DNA of 44,681 bases from contig NZ_JACHEO010000026.1 in NCBI RefSeq assembly GCF_014201505.1, forward strand, positions 1 to 44,681, given 5' to 3'. Numbering within the stretch: the stretch's first letter is position 1; each line of letters begins with the position of its first letter. The notes beneath the pieces were generated by a model. The model was not told where the DNA came from. It worked only from the letters and a program-made list of their open reading frames with translations, and did not search any database. The stretch is from Desulfoprunum benzoelyticum. Its GTDB lineage: Bacteria; Desulfobacterota; Desulfobulbia; Desulfobulbales; Desulfocapsaceae. The position numbers and the translations under genes were made by a program. Of the stretch, positions 34,863 through 43,626 are shown piece by piece.

Positions 34863-35921
34863 TCATCTTCTGGAACGTTTTCTGAGCAAGAAAAATGCCA
34901 GCAGCCCGAAGAGAACGACCCCGGTCCCCAATCCCAGGAAAAAAGTTCCCCAACCGCCACCGGAGGAGACGACCGGTTCCTCCGGTGCCCCGGGGCCTGC
35001 AGCCGGAGGCGCAGGGGCATCGGCTTGCACCGGAGTCGCCGCCGGGGCTGCCGGGTTGCTCACGGCGATTGCGGGCTCCGGTTTCGGCGGCAGCATCGCA
35101 AATCCCTTACCCAGCAATTCACTGGCCTTGGCATCACGAACCTTGCGATCTTTGCTCCCCATGACAATGGCGATGACCCGTACCCCGCCCTTTTTGGCGG
35201 TTACCGCGATCGAGAATCCCGCGGCCTGGTAATAGCCGGTCTTGAACCCGTCGCAGCCATCGATCTGCCCCAGCAGATGGTTGTGGTTGCGCATGATGAA
35301 GGTGTTGTCCCGGAAGCCCCGTTCCCTGGTGCCGGTATACTTGAGGGCATCCGGGCGATCGGCCAGGGCACGGCAGAGGAGGGCGAGGTCGCTGGCCGTC
35401 GTGACGTCCGGTTTCTGGCCCTCCGCCGGAGGCAGGCCGTGGACGGAGTGGATATGGGTGTTCTTCATCCCCAGCTCCGCCGCCTTCTGATTCATCAGGG
35501 CGACAAATCCCTCCTTGGAACCGGCGATATGCACGGCCAGGGCGACGGCCGCATCGTTGGCCGATTGGACCGCCAGGGCATAGAGGAGTTCTTCGACGGT
35601 AAATCGTTCCTTCGGATCGAGATAGACCTGCGACCCACCGGTCTTCGCCGCCTCCGTGGTCACCTGGACCATGTCCTCCAGCTTCAGGGTCCCCTGGTCG
35701 ATCCGTTCGAGGATCACCAGAAGGTTCATCAGCTTGATTACCGAGGCAGGGAACAGCGGGGTATCGGGATGATCGGAGAACAGCACCTTGCCGGTCTCGG
35801 CATCAATGACCAGGGCGGAGGCATATGGGTCCCTGGAGACGGTATCGATCTTGGCCCGACCGCCCCAGGCCGTCTGGACAGTCAGTATGAAGACAACGAG
35901 GAACAAGGCAATATTTCTCAT
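34863..35921 (-). CDS. D-alanyl-D-alanine carboxypeptidase (PBP5/DacA-like)
   Basis: 352 residues. Signal peptide MRNIALFLVVFILTVQTAWG; active-site motifs SVIK (S60, K63), SAN (S120-N122) and KTG (K227-G229) identify a class C low-molecular-mass penicillin-binding protein that trims peptidoglycan pentapeptides. Instead of the usual PBP5 domain and amphipathic C-terminal helix, an Ala/Pro-rich linker (about 285-320) leads to a true transmembrane helix (GTFFLGLGTGVVLFGLLAFFLL) and a basic tail, so it is tail-anchored. The ATG at 35921 begins the signal peptide; the open frame extends 40 codons upstream without support. Confidence 0.92.
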   Translation of the reverse strand: MRNIALFLVVFILTVQTAWGGRAKIDTVSRDPYASALVIDAETGKVLFSDHPDTPLFPASVIKLMNLLVILERIDQGTLKLEDMVQVTTEAAKTGGSQVYLDPKERFTVEELLYALAVQSANDAAVALAVHIAGSKEGFVALMNQKAAELGMKNTHIHSVHGLPPAEGQKPDVTTASDLALLCRALADRPDALKYTGTRERGFRDNTFIMRNHNHLLGQIDGCDGFKTGYYQAAGFSIAVTAKKGGVRVIAIVMGSKDRKVRDAKASELLGKGFAMLPPKPEPAIAVSNPAAPAATPVQADAPAPPAAGPGAPEEPVVSSGGGWGTFFLGLGTGVVLFGLLAFFLLRKRSRR

Positions 35922-36439
35922 AATTCTCGCACACAATTGGTTGAATTTGGCAAACGGAAGACGGTGTTGGCAGTCCTTCACAGACAAAACGAAAAGGGTG
36001 GAAAATCCTGGATGATAAAGAGGCGACACAAGTAACGCCAAAAGCCCTCACGACCAACGTGCCGGAAGTACAGGGCCGGCTCAAACTCCCGTAGAGTAAC
36101 CATGCAGAGCATTCCGGGCAAGTGTTTTCACGGCCGGCTTCGAGACGTGGAACAGATCACTGGTGGAGCCTGATAGTCTTTTCATCAGTATCTGCTGGAG
36201 TAATGCAGATCCGATCTGCTACTATGTGCTACACGGGTTGAATTTCTGTCGTTGAACCGGCAGCTTTGACTATCAAGACCGAAATCTCACAGGTCATATC
36301 GCCGTCAACTCGATCGGCGGCAGGACACCGACTCATCCCTTGTCGGATCTCAATGCGAGCGAATGATCGTCCACAACAGGCCTGTTCAAGGTTCCAGCGC
36401 CGCTGCTGAGCGCTCTTCACAGTAGACAAAGGGAAATAC
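35922..36439. other. 518-bp divergent intergenic region
   Basis: No gene supported on either strand. A palindrome GCAGATC-C-GATCTGC occupies 36205-36219, a candidate operator for the divergent kinase gene. Base composition is lower in GC than the surrounding genes. No clear promoter hexamers were found. Confidence 0.4.
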
Positions 36440-38254
36440 ATGAACCGGACCCCGAACTCGGAGAGGGATGACGCCATCGACCACAGGCTGATGGAAGCGT
36501 ATCGGGAGATGAACCGGGAAGTTCTCCAGCTGCTCAACGATCCTGAAAATGTACCGGAATCGATCAGGCATGTCCTCGAGGTGCTGAAGAAATGGACCGG
36601 ATTCGATGCCGTTGCCATCCGCCTGCAGGATGCCGATGATTACCCTTATTTTGCGCAACAGGGTTTTTCCGAGGAATTTCTCCAAATCGAGAACGCCCTG
36701 GCGGAACGTACGAAGAGTGGCAGGGTCTGCCGGGACCAGGACGGCAACGTCAGGCTGGAGTGCACCTGCGGCCTGGTGATCTCCGGCAGAACCGACCCCG
36801 CCAACCCATTCTTCACGCCCGGCGGCAGTTTCTGGGTCAACGACTCGGAACCGCTTCTGGATATCCCCCCCGACGAAGATCCCCGGTTGCATCCGCGCAA
36901 CACCTGCATACACCAGAAGTATGCCTCCGTGGCACTGGTGCCCATTCGCGACAAAAAAAAGATTGTCGGCCTGATCCAGTTCAACGATCGGCGCAAGGGA
37001 TGTTTCACCCGCAACTCGATTGAAACACTCGAGGGAATCGCAGCCCACATCGGTTCGGCGTTGATGCGCGAACAGGCCGAAGCGGCGCTGCGGGAAAGTG
37101 AAACCAGGTACCGATCGTTGTTTGAACACATGATCAACGGCTTTGCCCTCCACGAAATCGTCGTCGACCAATCGGGAAAGCCCGTTGATTATATCTTCCG
37201 GGAAGTGAACAGCGCCTTCGAAAGGCTGACCGGTTTGAAGGCCGAAGATATTTTGAACAAAAACGTCACCCAGGCGATACCCGGCATCGATCAGGATGTC
37301 TTCGACTGGATAGGCGTGTATGGCAAAGTTGCCCTTACCGGCACCCAAATCCGCTTCGAACAATTTTCCGAACAACTCGGTGGCTGGTACTCGATTGTCG
37401 CCTACAGACCGATGCCGAATTTTTTCGCGACTGTCTTCGAGGACATCACCGAGCGCAAAAAGGCCGAAGCGGCGCTGCTTGACTCGGAAAAGCAGCTTCA
37501 GTCCATCAATTCTGATCTGGAACGCCGGGTTGAACGACGCACCCGCGAACTCCAGGAGACACAGAGACAATACCTGCACGCTGAAAAACTGGCGGCGATC
37601 GGCAGACTGTCCGCCTCCATCGCCCACGAATTCAACAATCCCCTGCAGGGAATCATGTCGATCCTGAACGGCTTGAAAAAAAGGGCGATCCTCGAGGAAG
37701 AGGACAGGGAACTGCTGGACGCGGCGATCGATGAAAGTAAAAGGATCAAGGATCTGATCTCCAGTCTCCGCGAATTCAACCGCCCCTCCTCAGGTCGCAA
37801 AGTCATGGTGGATGTGGAGAAATCGATAGATTCCATTCTATTGCTGCATAAGAGCGATTTTCGCAGCAAACGGATTGCCGTCGTTCTGAACTATGCCGAC
37901 CAGTTGCCACAGATCATGGCGGTTCAGGACCAGATCAAACAGGTCTTTCTCAACCTCCTGGCCAACGCGGCCGATGCCTGTTCCCCGTCCGGCGGCGTGA
38001 TCACAATCAGTACCCGGAGGGAAGACAGGAGAGTCGCCGTGGCCATCAGCGACACCGGGATCGGCATCCGACATGAGCAGATGGACCTGCTCTTCCAGCC
38101 ATTCTATACGACGAAGCCCGAAGTCAAGGGGACCGGTCTGGGCCTGTCGATATGTTACGGTATCGTCCGCAATCATCAGGGGGAGATTCGCGTCGAAAGC
38201 CAGCCGGGCAAAGGTTCGACCTTCACCGTCCTCCTCCCCATCAACGAGGAGTGA
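36440..38254 (+). CDS. GAF-PAS sensor histidine kinase, cytoplasmic
   Basis: 604 residues without transmembrane segments. A GAF domain (about 25-215) contains unusual cysteines C97, C108, C110, C156 and C188, in the contexts RLECTCGLV and HPRNTCIHQKYAS. A PAS domain follows (about 222-340), then a coiled coil, HisKA with H396 in ASIAHEFNNPLQG, and a HATPase domain (NLLANAADAC; KGTGLGLSICYGIV). The coiled coil and HEFNNPL motif resemble NtrB-like kinases that often partner sigma-54 activators. No response regulator is adjacent. The cysteines could hold a metal or sense redox state. AAAGGGAAA precedes the ATG. Confidence 0.9.
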   Translation: MNRTPNSERDDAIDHRLMEAYREMNREVLQLLNDPENVPESIRHVLEVLKKWTGFDAVAIRLQDADDYPYFAQQGFSEEFLQIENALAERTKSGRVCRDQDGNVRLECTCGLVISGRTDPANPFFTPGGSFWVNDSEPLLDIPPDEDPRLHPRNTCIHQKYASVALVPIRDKKKIVGLIQFNDRRKGCFTRNSIETLEGIAAHIGSALMREQAEAALRESETRYRSLFEHMINGFALHEIVVDQSGKPVDYIFREVNSAFERLTGLKAEDILNKNVTQAIPGIDQDVFDWIGVYGKVALTGTQIRFEQFSEQLGGWYSIVAYRPMPNFFATVFEDITERKKAEAALLDSEKQLQSINSDLERRVERRTRELQETQRQYLHAEKLAAIGRLSASIAHEFNNPLQGIMSILNGLKKRAILEEEDRELLDAAIDESKRIKDLISSLREFNRPSSGRKVMVDVEKSIDSILLLHKSDFRSKRIAVVLNYADQLPQIMAVQDQIKQVFLNLLANAADACSPSGGVITISTRREDRRVAVAISDTGIGIRHEQMDLLFQPFYTTKPEVKGTGLGLSICYGIVRNHQGEIRVESQPGKGSTFTVLLPINEE

Positions 38255-38453
38255 GGTTTTTTTCTGTGTAATCCCGATGCCGCCCTGATCGAAAGATCGG
38301 TCGTGGTCGTTGAACACGATACGCTACCCCCGCCTGTCGTCCCGGTGCGGATTTGTTGTGGAAAAAGCGAACGAACGAAGGGAAAAAACTGCTGGGTATC
38401 AGCCCCCCTATCAGGTAATCTTCGCCCCATTGTCGCCCGTTGCCGGTACAAAC

Positions 38454-38469
38454 TGGCAATGAGGTTGCA
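38454..38469 (+). promoter_or_regulatory. Sigma-54 (RpoN) promoter
   Basis: TGGCAATGAGGTTGCA: the -24 GG and -12 GC are exactly 10 bp apart, and 10 of the 11 bases of TGGCAC-N5-TTGCA match. It lies 94 bp upstream of the outer-membrane gene at 38564. The 309-bp gap 38255-38563 otherwise shows a T-run after the kinase stop and no gene. Confidence 0.6.
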
Positions 38470-38563
38470 GCAGCCGGGCATTCCTGCCGCCTTTCGCGGC
38501 ACCGATGTTCGACTGATCGTCGGGGGAAAGGAAAACCATTCTACAACCAACAGGAGAGAGGCA

Positions 38564-39460
38564 ATGAAAAGGGTATGCGCTGCAAGTCTATTCGTCCTCA
38601 TTACGATCTGTACCACGACTGCCTGGGCCGGTTTCGGCACGCACTACACCAACGGAGTCGAAGGCATCCGGGCGGCATCGCTGCCGCCGCCGGGGGTCTA
38701 TCTCCGATTGTACACCGTTTTTTACGGTGCAGACGAGCTGAAGGATAGAAACGGCGACGGTTTCGGCAACTTCGATCTCGACGTGTTTGCCGTCGTTCCC
38801 CGGTTCATCTGGGTTACCAACTACAAGCTCCTCGGCGCCGATTATTTTGTCGATGTCGTCGTGCCCCTGGTCTCCACCGACATCAGCCTCGGCATGGGGA
38901 ATATGACTCTTTTCAGCGACGATCAATTCGGTCTCGGCGATATCGCCGTGGAACCATTCGGTCTGTCGTGGCACGGTGAGCGCTATGATGCGGCGTTAGC
39001 ATTCGGCGCCTACCTGCCCGTGGGCGAGTACGACGAAACGGAACCGGCATCGCCAGGTTTGAATTACTGGACAGGCATGGTCACCGCCGGGGCCACCTAC
39101 TATCTCGATCAGGCGAAGACATGGTCGGCATCGATTCTTGCCCGTTATGAATTTCATGGCGAGAACGACGACACCGAGATGACCAACGGCGACGATTTCC
39201 ATTTCGAGTGGGGGATCGGCAAGAAACTGGCCCAGTTCTGGGAGATCGGGGCTGCCGGCTACTGTCAATGGCAGGTCACCGATGATTCCGGGCGGGGAGC
39301 AACCGATTCCCGTGATCAGGTCTATGCCGCCGGCCCGGAAGTGAATTATTACATTGCCCCGCTGAAGACCAATGCCACCTTCCGATACGTCATGGAATTC
39401 GACGCCGAGGATCGCTCCGAGGGAGAGGTGGCCTCTCTCACCCTCACCTACCGGTTCTGA
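38564..39460 (+). CDS. MetA-pathway/phenol-degradation-type outer-membrane protein
   Basis: 298 residues. The signal peptide ends TTAWA (residue 20); the mature start GFGTHYTNGVEGIRAASLPPPGVYL is typical of the SphA/MetA family (PF13557), whose members are outer-membrane channels linked to hydrophobic or aromatic compound uptake in some species. Beta strands alternate to the C-terminal TLTYRF, with the terminal Phe needed for barrel assembly. AGGAGAGAGG precedes the ATG at 38564. The sigma-54 promoter upstream implies control by an enhancer-binding activator, plausibly linked to the preceding NtrB-like kinase. Confidence 0.82.
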   Translation: MKRVCAASLFVLITICTTTAWAGFGTHYTNGVEGIRAASLPPPGVYLRLYTVFYGADELKDRNGDGFGNFDLDVFAVVPRFIWVTNYKLLGADYFVDVVVPLVSTDISLGMGNMTLFSDDQFGLGDIAVEPFGLSWHGERYDAALAFGAYLPVGEYDETEPASPGLNYWTGMVTAGATYYLDQAKTWSASILARYEFHGENDDTEMTNGDDFHFEWGIGKKLAQFWEIGAAGYCQWQVTDDSGRGATDSRDQVYAAGPEVNYYIAPLKTNATFRYVMEFDAEDRSEGEVASLTLTYRF

Positions 39461-39614
39461 TCCGCGGTCGATGGTACGAGCCTGAGACGTGCACGGATCG
39501 GAACACCGGACAGCTCTCGCGCCGTTCCAATCCGTTGTCTCTTGTGATCGGCCGTTCACCCGACCGGTCTTTGTTCATCGCCCCCTGGCTGCGTGCCGGC
39601 ACCCGGCGGAGCTT

Positions 39615-39667
39615 AGGGGCCGTTACGAAATAACCATTACATCTTCACCCATTTCGTTACGGCCCCT
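39615..39667. repeat. Long imperfect inverted repeat between convergent genes
   Basis: Arms AGGGGCCGTTACGAAAT (39615-39631) and ATTTCGTTACGGCCCCT (39651-39667) pair over 17 bp with a single T-T mismatch and a 19-base loop. It lies between the MetA-type and GlxA-type genes, which converge. It may be a bidirectional terminator, though it lacks T-tracts, or a remnant of a small mobile repeat. Confidence 0.55.
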
Positions 39668-39703
39668 TATGCCGGTATCAACACTCCACCGTTACGGTTA
39701 TTT

Positions 39704-40687
39704 TTATACAACGGCCTGCACGCAGGAAAATTTATCCCGGTACTCCCGAGGGGAAAGGTTCGTGTGCTGCCTGAACAACCGCCGGAAGGTGCTGCTGTCC
39801 TCATAACCGATGTACCGCGTTATCTCGTCGATGGTCTCGAACGTGGTTTCAAGTTTCTTTTTTGCCGCCTCGATCCGTACCAGTTGCAGGTACTGAATCG
39901 GGGCATGGCCGGTGGCGTGTTTGAACCGTCGCTTGAAGTGGCGCGGGCTGATCCGGACATGACGGGCAACCTCATCGATCACGACGCCTTTCGAGAAATT
40001 CTGCTCAAGATAGCGCTGCGCCTGCAGCATCTCATGGTCATTATGCTCGCGTTGCCGGGACAGCATGAAATACGGCGTCTGACTATCGCGGTTCGGGTCG
40101 ATCAGCAGGGCCTTGGCACAGGCCGAGGCCAGTTCGGCCGATCCATAACGGTTGATAATCCAAAGCCCGAGATTGTAATACGAGGTGGCGGCACCGGTAC
40201 AGATCAGGCCGTTATCCTCGGTCAACAGGTACTCGGGGCGGAGATCGACCGCGGGAAAACGCTCTCTGAATTTCCTCGCGAACTGCCAGTTGGTCGTCGC
40301 CCTCCTGCCGTCGAGCAGGCCGGTCTCGGCGAGCAGGAAGACACCCGTGCACATCGCGGCGACAGGGGTCTGCCGCCGGTGGTGGGCAATGATCCAGTCC
40401 CGCACGGTGGCGGTGTCGCCGTGATCCGGGTCCGGCAGAGGAATGAACGGCGGGATCAGCACAAAGTCTGTGGCCGGGGCATCGGTCAGTGAACGGGTCG
40501 GCAGCATCTGCATGCAGCCGCTGCTGACAACCGGCCTTCCCCCCTGGCTCACGATTTCAGTGGCAAAGGGAGGGTCGGGCTTGCCGGACAGATAGGCCGA
40601 CCACATGTTGGCAATGGCAAACATGTCGACCAGACCGGCAATTCCCGAAGCCAGACAGCCTTCCGCCGCAAGAAAAGTCATCTTCAT
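39704..40687 (-). CDS. GlxA-family transcriptional regulator (DJ-1/PfpI domain plus AraC HTH)
   Basis: 327 residues. The N-terminal domain (about 1-190) has the DJ-1/PfpI fold with the nucleophile-elbow-like segment VAAMCTGVFLLAETGLLDG; the C-terminal 100 residues are an AraC DNA-binding domain with two helix-turn-helix units (VARHVRISPRHFKRRFKHATG and YIGYEDSSTFRRLFRQHTNLSP). GAGGAGAG precedes the ATG. It faces away from the molybdopterin oxidoreductase gene across a 147-bp shared control region, so it is the likely activator of that enzyme. Family ligands are small metabolites such as glycine betaine or carnitine. Confidence 0.92.
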   Translation of the reverse strand: MKMTFLAAEGCLASGIAGLVDMFAIANMWSAYLSGKPDPPFATEIVSQGGRPVVSSGCMQMLPTRSLTDAPATDFVLIPPFIPLPDPDHGDTATVRDWIIAHHRRQTPVAAMCTGVFLLAETGLLDGRRATTNWQFARKFRERFPAVDLRPEYLLTEDNGLICTGAATSYYNLGLWIINRYGSAELASACAKALLIDPNRDSQTPYFMLSRQREHNDHEMLQAQRYLEQNFSKGVVIDEVARHVRISPRHFKRRFKHATGHAPIQYLQLVRIEAAKKKLETTFETIDEITRYIGYEDSSTFRRLFRQHTNLSPREYRDKFSCVQAVV

Positions 40688-40741
40688 TGCTCTCTCCTCT
40701 TCATCCCTTCAGGCCCGAATGGCCTTTTATGCACGGTATAT

Positions 40742-40753
40742 GGCATTTATGCC
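40742..40753. promoter_or_regulatory. Palindrome in the GlxA-regulator/oxidoreductase control region
   Basis: GGCAT-TT-ATGCC, with a related half-site GGCC-TTTTATGC about 25 bp toward the regulator. It lies 82 bp before the oxidoreductase start codon. A candidate binding site for the divergent regulator. Confidence 0.35.
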
Positions 40754-40834
40754 GCTTTTATTCGAGTCCTGCAAGGAGTAAGTAGAGGAACAGTCCTGCA
40801 GCCAGTCCATTCACCCATTGCCAAGAGGAACCCG

Positions 40835-43078
40835 ATGAAAGAATGGCGAAAAACCGGATGTATCCTGTGTGCCCAGAACTGCGGCCTGGAGATCCTTGTC
40901 GAAGACGGCCGGATGACCAAGGTCAGACCGGACAAGGATAACCCGCGCAGTAAAGGCTATGCCTGCCGCAAGGGCATGAAGATCCTGCATTACCAGTATC
41001 AGAAGGGTCGCTTGACCTCCCCCCTCAAACGGATGGGAGAAAAATACGAAGCCATATCCTGGGACCAGGCCACGACGGAGATCGCCGCCAGGATGCGGGA
41101 TCTGGTTGATACCCACGGACCGCGATGTCTGGCCTATATGGGCGCCAGTTCCCAGGGCGGCCACTTCGAAGCGGCCTTCGGCCTGACCCTGCTCCGCTCG
41201 CTGGGCTCGCAATACATGTACTCCTCCGCCGGCCAGGAGTTCAGCGGCGCCTGGTGGGTCTACGGGCGGATGCTGGGCAAGCAGTACAATATCGCCATTC
41301 CCGACGAGCACGAAACGGAGATGCTGGTCGGTTGGGGCTGGAACGGGATGCGGAGCCACCAGATGCCCGAGGCGCCCCGGGTGCTGACGAAGATCGCCGG
41401 CAACCCCGCCAAGCTGCTGGTGATCATCGACCCGCGGCGGAGCGAGACCGCGCGGCTCGCCAATCTGCACCTGCCGCTACGGCCCGGCACCGACGCCCTG
41501 CTGATGAAGGCGATGATCGCGATCATCCTGCAACGGGGCTGGGAAAAAACGGAATACCTGGAAAAATATGTCGAAGGTATGCCCACGATCCGAACCTGGT
41601 TTGCCGGATTCGATGTCGAGGCGGCGATTGCCGTCTGCCAGTTGGAGTATGATCAGGTCGTCGAACTCTGCCGCCTGATGACGACCCGGCGGTGGTGCAT
41701 GCATCCGGACCTGGGCATCTATATGGGCCGCCACAGCACCCTCAACTCGTATCTGCTGAATATCCTCGGCGCGGTCTGCGGCATCTTCGGGGTCCGCGGC
41801 GGCAATCTGATCCCCGGCATGGTCATGCCGCTCGGCTTCCATGCCGACGAACGGGATCCGAAGACCTGGAGGACGATCGCGACCAACATACCGCCGGCGG
41901 CGGCCGGATCCTTTCCGCCGGCAGTGGTCCCGGAAGAGATCTCGAGCGATCACCCGCAACGATTGCGGGCCCTGTATATCAGCGGCTGCAACCCCCTGCG
42001 CTCCTATCCGGACACCACGGCCTACGAGAAGGCCTTCGAGAAACTCGACCTGCTCGTCGTCTGCGACATCGTCATGAGCGAAACCGCGCGATACGCCCAT
42101 TACATCCTGCCCTGCCGCAACCCCTATGAATCCTGGGACGGCACCTTTTTCCCCTGGACCTACCCCGGCGTCTACTTCCAGATGCGGCAACCGCTGGTGG
42201 ACGCGCCGGGGGACTGCCGGGAGGCATCGCAGATCTTCACCGACCTTGCCGACAAGCTTGGCTTCATCCCCGATATTCCGCAGGAGGTCAGGGCAGCCGC
42301 GCCGGGCAACCGGCTGCTGTTCGGCGCCAAACTGATGGAATGGGCGGCGAAGGAACCGGCCATCCGCTCGAAGATGCCGTTCATTTTGGCCAGGACCCTG
42401 GGTGCGGAGTGGAACAGCGCCAACAAGGCAGCGCTGTGGGGACTATTGATGACCGGGCCGAAATCCCTGCGGGAAAACGCAGCCCGGGCCGGATTCAAGC
42501 CGGGACTCGATCAGGGGGATCGCCTGTTTCAGGCGGTCATCGATACGCCGCAGGGTCTGTGGGTCGGTGCAGCCGACACCGACAAGCCGATGGCCGGGAT
42601 CAGCACACCGTCGGGGAAAATCGAGGTGTATATCCCGGAGCTGGAGGCGGCGGCAAAGGCCCTGAATGCCGTGCAGGAAGAGGCGGATCTGCGCCTGCCG
42701 GCCGAATTCCCCCTGGCCCTGCAAGCCGGCCGTCACATGAAGTACAACGCCAACACCCTGATGCGGGATCCGGCGTGGAACAATGGCGCCAGGGCCTGCA
42801 CGGTGGCGATGCATCCGGATGACATGACCGCCCTGAACCTCCGCGACGGGCAGCGAGTCCGGGTGACGACCGCAGCCGGGAGCGAGGTCGGAGAAGTCGA
42901 GCTGGATGACGACGTCCGCCGGGGAACGGTACTGATTCCCCATGGATTCGGGTTAAACTATGAGGGGGAGGTGTACGGGATCAACGTCAACCGGCTGACC
43001 GGAAGCAGCCACCGGGATCCCCTCGGCACCCCGATTCATCGTTTCGTACCGTGCCGGGTTGAGGCGAGCAGCGACTGA
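40835..43078 (+). CDS. Molybdopterin (Mo/W-bisMGD) oxidoreductase with atypical metal-ligand position
   Basis: 747 residues of the complex iron-sulfur molybdoenzyme family. A 4Fe-4S site is formed by C9, C12, C16 and C44; molybdopterin-binding segments include LVIIDPRRSETARLANLHLPLRPGTD-type sequence near 190-215 and SGCNPLRSYPD near 387; the C-terminal beta domain begins near 620. At the usual metal-ligand position, where formate dehydrogenases have Sec/Cys and acetylene hydratase has Cys, the sequence reads SSAGQEFSG, aligning E135 there. There is no Tat signal and no FeS or membrane subunit adjacent, so it is probably a soluble cytoplasmic enzyme. Substrate unknown. AAGAGGAAC precedes the ATG. 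Confidence 0.88.
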   Translation: MKEWRKTGCILCAQNCGLEILVEDGRMTKVRPDKDNPRSKGYACRKGMKILHYQYQKGRLTSPLKRMGEKYEAISWDQATTEIAARMRDLVDTHGPRCLAYMGASSQGGHFEAAFGLTLLRSLGSQYMYSSAGQEFSGAWWVYGRMLGKQYNIAIPDEHETEMLVGWGWNGMRSHQMPEAPRVLTKIAGNPAKLLVIIDPRRSETARLANLHLPLRPGTDALLMKAMIAIILQRGWEKTEYLEKYVEGMPTIRTWFAGFDVEAAIAVCQLEYDQVVELCRLMTTRRWCMHPDLGIYMGRHSTLNSYLLNILGAVCGIFGVRGGNLIPGMVMPLGFHADERDPKTWRTIATNIPPAAAGSFPPAVVPEEISSDHPQRLRALYISGCNPLRSYPDTTAYEKAFEKLDLLVVCDIVMSETARYAHYILPCRNPYESWDGTFFPWTYPGVYFQMRQPLVDAPGDCREASQIFTDLADKLGFIPDIPQEVRAAAPGNRLLFGAKLMEWAAKEPAIRSKMPFILARTLGAEWNSANKAALWGLLMTGPKSLRENAARAGFKPGLDQGDRLFQAVIDTPQGLWVGAADTDKPMAGISTPSGKIEVYIPELEAAAKALNAVQEEADLRLPAEFPLALQAGRHMKYNANTLMRDPAWNNGARACTVAMHPDDMTALNLRDGQRVRVTTAAGSEVGEVELDDDVRRGTVLIPHGFGLNYEGEVYGINVNRLTGSSHRDPLGTPIHRFVPCRVEASSD

Positions 43079-43111
43079 ATCCCTTTGTCAGCTCAACGTG
43101 TGAAGACCTCG

Positions 43112-43140
43112 CCGGGGGGCTGGCCAAGGACAGCCCCCGG
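43112..43140 (+). terminator. Hairpin 1 after the oxidoreductase gene
   Basis: CCGGGGGGCTG pairs with CAGCCCCCGG (one bulged G) around loop GCCAAGGA, 33 bp after the stop codon. No T-tract. Confidence 0.5.
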
Positions 43141-43142
43141 AC

Positions 43143-43186
43143 GGCTTCGATGGCGTACCGCAGTACCTGTGGTACTCCATCAAGCC
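43143..43186. terminator. Hairpin 2, between convergent oxidoreductase and mscL
   Basis: GGCTTCGATGGCGTACC (43143-43159) pairs with GGTACTCCATCAAGCC (43171-43186) with one bulge and one mismatch; loop of 11 bases. With hairpin 1 it forms a tandem pair that probably isolates the convergent genes. Confidence 0.5.
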
Positions 43187-43221
43187 ATCCCCCCGAGGGC
43201 CGCAAGGCAATAAACGAGGGA

Positions 43222-43626
43222 CTATTTTTTGTCCTTGAGCAGGTCGCGGATCTCGGTCAGCAGCTTCTCTTCCGGGCTCGGTGCAGGCGGAGCCGCCGGG
43301 GCCTCCGCTTCCTTCCTCTTCAGGGCATTGATCCCCTTGATCATCATGAAAATCGCGGCGGCAACGATCGCAAAATCGAAAACTGTCTGAATGAATTTGC
43401 CATAGCTGAGGACCACCGCCGGCGCCCCGTCGGCTGCCGCCTTCAGAGTAATGGCGAGATTCGAGAAATCGACGCCGCCGAGGAGAAAGCCAATCGGCGG
43501 GGTGACGACATCGGCAACCAGAGAGGAGACGATCTTGCCGAAGGCGGCGCCGATGATGATACCCACCGCCATATCGACAACATTCCCTTTAACCGCGAAC
43601 TCTTTGAACTCTTTTAAAATCTGCAT
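43222..43626 (-). CDS. mscL: Large-conductance mechanosensitive channel
   Basis: 134 residues. N-terminal [20 protein letters not shown] and the pore helix [21 protein letters not shown] are diagnostic; a second helix ([18 protein letters not shown]) and a charged C-terminal bundle ([18 protein letters not shown]) follow. The channel opens under membrane tension to release solutes during hypo-osmotic shock. GGAGAG precedes the ATG at 43626; the open frame extends 34 codons further upstream but the family start is at this Met. Confidence 0.97.
   Translation of the reverse strand: MQILKEFKEFAVKGNVVDMAVGIIIGAAFGKIVSSLVADVVTPPIGFLLGGVDFSNLAITLKAAADGAPAVVLSYGKFIQTVFDFAIVAAAIFMMIKGINALKRKEAEAPAAPPAPSPEEKLLTEIRDLLKDKK

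Noticed and set aside
38255..38280. T-run after the GAF-PAS kinase as an intrinsic terminator
   Set aside because: No stem precedes the T-run.
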